Source: Polytrichum commune (Eukaryota; Streptophyta; Polytrichopsida; Polytrichales; Polytrichaceae). Taken from it: a stretch of DNA of 64,000 bases. The notes under the pieces were generated by a model. That model was not told where the DNA came from. It saw only the letters and a list, made by a program, of their open reading frames with translations, and ran no database searches. Where the stretch lies: positions 4,280,501 through 4,344,500 of the forward strand of contig OX485807.1 of the NCBI GenBank assembly GCA_950295325.1. The letters run 5' to 3'. Positions 62,296 to 64,000 of this stretch are shown here, piece by piece. Each line of letters starts with the position of its first letter. The first letter of the stretch is position 1. Made by a program: the position numbers and the translations under genes.

Positions 62296-63358
62296 CCGAG
62301 CTAAGCAAGAGCTAGCACTAGCTAAGGATAACACAACATGCCTCATCCTTAACCGTTCATGGGAGGAGAGTTAAACTTAACTAGACTACTTATGTGCCCG
62401 AAGTTTATATTAATAGGATTTAATACTTGAGAATGATAGGGTTTTGGACAACCCATGCCAAGAAGTAGAATTTAGCGCTAGTTAAGCTAATTGGCAATGT
62501 CACCTCACAAACAAAAATTAACAATATTCAAGCAATTATTATCTTTGGCACTCCTTAGCATTGGTTATGTCTAACCGGTGGTGCAACATGGGCCTTAGAA
62601 ATAATACATATGTGCCAAGTAGGTGTGAAAGACCAATATTTGATGGTAAATAGTCAATAAAAAGTAGTGAGTGGTTGTAATAGATGTGAGATATTGGGTT
62701 TGAAAGAAAAATGTGAAATACCCTTATCAAATTTTGTTTCATAGGTTGACGTGACAAACATGCGAAGTGTTCTTATAATAGCTTGATAACCAGGTTGCTT
62801 CTATACACAACCATCACTTTCTCGAATCAATTGATGTCAATCTCATCAAGAACACTTTGTTGGGCCACATTGTGAGACCAAATCCACCACCCTTAAGCGT
62901 CCTAGTCCGGGTGATGACTTTGAGAATCACATTTATCTATCACAACATGGAACCATATGCAAGGTGATTTTCATGTTTAAATGAACATGCATTGTCTCAC
63001 TCATTGTACTTTATTAATGTTGGCCTCTTGGCTTGTGCTAGAGTTGGCTTTCTCAAGAGTCCAACCCGCGGCTTTAGCCGCACATGCCCTCAATGATTTT
63101 CCCCTTGCATACTTTGACCCAACCTCCTTTGTCTTCCCCTCGCGGAAGTCCTCCACCTTCTCCATTACTTGTGCATTTGATTTATTTAATAGAGAGGATA
63201 CAAGCGTTAAAAAACGCTATTTCCCATAATCAATCCTAAGTGCAATTACTTATGAAACCCACACGTGCCTCCACCTAACCTAATGTGGCCAACTACTTAT
63301 CTATAAACTAATATAGTCTAATATAGTCTATAAACTAATGTAATAATATAAACTAATC
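62296..63358. other. Unassigned spacer
   Basis: No gene recognised. Small direct repeats (CTAATATAGT) occur around 63307-63330, close to the minisatellite. Confidence 0.4.
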
Positions 63359-63781
63359 AGTCACAACCACAGCTAACTAGCTGCCTCCAATGCAGTCGCA
63401 ACCACAGCTAACTAGCTGCCTCCAATGCAGTCGCAACCACAGCTAACCAGCTGCCTCCGATGCAGTCGCAGCCGCAGTTAACCAGTTGCCTCTTGATACA
63501 GTCCCGGCCACAGCTAACCAGCTGCCTCCAATGCAATCACAACCGCAGTTAACCAGTTGCCTCTTGATACAGTCCCGGCCACAGCTAACCAGCTGCCTCC
63601 AATGCACTCACAACCACAGCTAACCAGCTGCCTCCAATGCAATCACAACCACAGCTAACCAGCTGCCTCCAATGCAATCACAACCACAGCTAACCAGCTG
63701 CCTCCAATGCAGTCGCAACCACAGCTAACCAGCTGCCTCCGATGCAGTCGCAACCGCAGTTAACCAGTTGCCTCTTGATAC
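63359..63781. repeat. 35/36-bp minisatellite, 12 units
   Basis: Twelve head-to-tail units cover 423 bp: nine of 35 bp and three of 36 bp. All share CCACAGCTAACCAGCTGCCT or its variant CCGCAGTTAACCAGTTGCCT. The 36-bp units (4th, 6th and 12th) end TTGATAC in place of CAATGC. Units 4-5 and 6-7 form a repeated 71-bp pair, and units 3-4 resemble 11-12, showing higher-order duplication. The motif contains the palindromic core CAGCTG. Non-coding, since 35 is not a multiple of three. Confidence 0.93.
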
Positions 63782-64000
63782 AGTCTCCCCTAGCCGCTAA
63801 TCGAGCATTTCCCTAAGTCTTTGTTTTCGATCCTTTACTAATGAATTAATCTAACCCACTAATTCCACTAAATAACTACCTAATCCCCACATGTTGTCTC
63901 AAGCTCTAAGAGCTCACTCCACTTGAGAGGAATTGAGAGAGAGAACTTAACTAATTAAATTCACTAAAAACTAATGTCCTACACGCGTAGCTCAAGCTTT
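63782..64000. other. Unassigned window end
   Basis: AT-rich spacer without recognisable features up to the window edge. Confidence 0.4.

Noticed and set aside
63359-63781. CRISPR-like array
   Set aside because: Units are contiguous with no unique spacers, in plant nuclear DNA; a minisatellite explains it.

Overview
The window is nuclear DNA of a land plant. Three spliced genes of typical plant families support this: a cytokinin dehydrogenase, a Methyltransf_16 (METTL21-like) methyltransferase, and a plastid-type adenylyl-sulfate (APS) reductase with a fused thioredoxin-like domain. A nuclear tRNA-Lys(CUU) and a plant-style LINE (DUF4283-like ORF1, zf-RVT domain in ORF2) agree. Long AT-rich, repeat-filled spacers and introns of 100 to 1,500 bases fit a medium or large, repeat-rich genome. 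The species cannot be named from the sequence, and a non-seed plant is possible.

Layout. 1-12,120 is gene-free: dispersed repeats, a 683-bp hAT-type non-autonomous transposon with a perfect 8-bp target duplication (3008-3690), a decayed Tigger/pogo-like element (5382-5996), and a very AT-rich stretch holding a 22-bp minisatellite (10140-10480). 12,121-24,022 is a GC-richer island, interpreted as a probable solo LTR or similar element split by a 9.6-kb LINE (12928-22531). The LINE is flanked by a 26-bp imperfect duplication. Its ORF1 and ORF2 overlap by ATGA. ORF2 is damaged by one in-frame TAG and a frameshift, and it has an unusually long C-terminal extension with two related modules. 24,023-36,022 is mostly unrecognised AT-rich spacer with dispersed repeats and a foldback element.

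36,023-39,073 (+) is a five-exon cytokinin dehydrogenase gene whose reading frame joins perfectly (548 aa). 39,074-50,690 is spacer with a possible decayed coding stretch near 40.1-40.5 kb and several inverted-repeat elements (44.0, 45.1, 46.6, 48.1 and 48.6-49.0 kb). The last is a 408-bp MITE with a perfect 8-bp duplication.

50,750-54,117 (+) is a four-exon methyltransferase gene with a telo-box just upstream and a predicted GC-AG intron. 54,413-54,485 (+) is tRNA-Lys(CUU). 55,479-59,368 (-) is a nine-exon APS reductase gene (471 aa) with all Fe-S and catalytic cysteines, but with the usual CxxC of its C-terminal domain changed to CQYS. 59,834-64,000 is repetitive: a 314-bp tandem duplication of a dispersed family, a 156-bp tandem duplication, and a 35/36-bp minisatellite of 12 units.

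The genes are independent: cytokinin breakdown, protein methylation, tRNA supply and sulfate assimilation. No operon-like relation is expected or seen. All exon limits come from reading frame, GT/AG signals and conserved motifs by eye, without transcript evidence.
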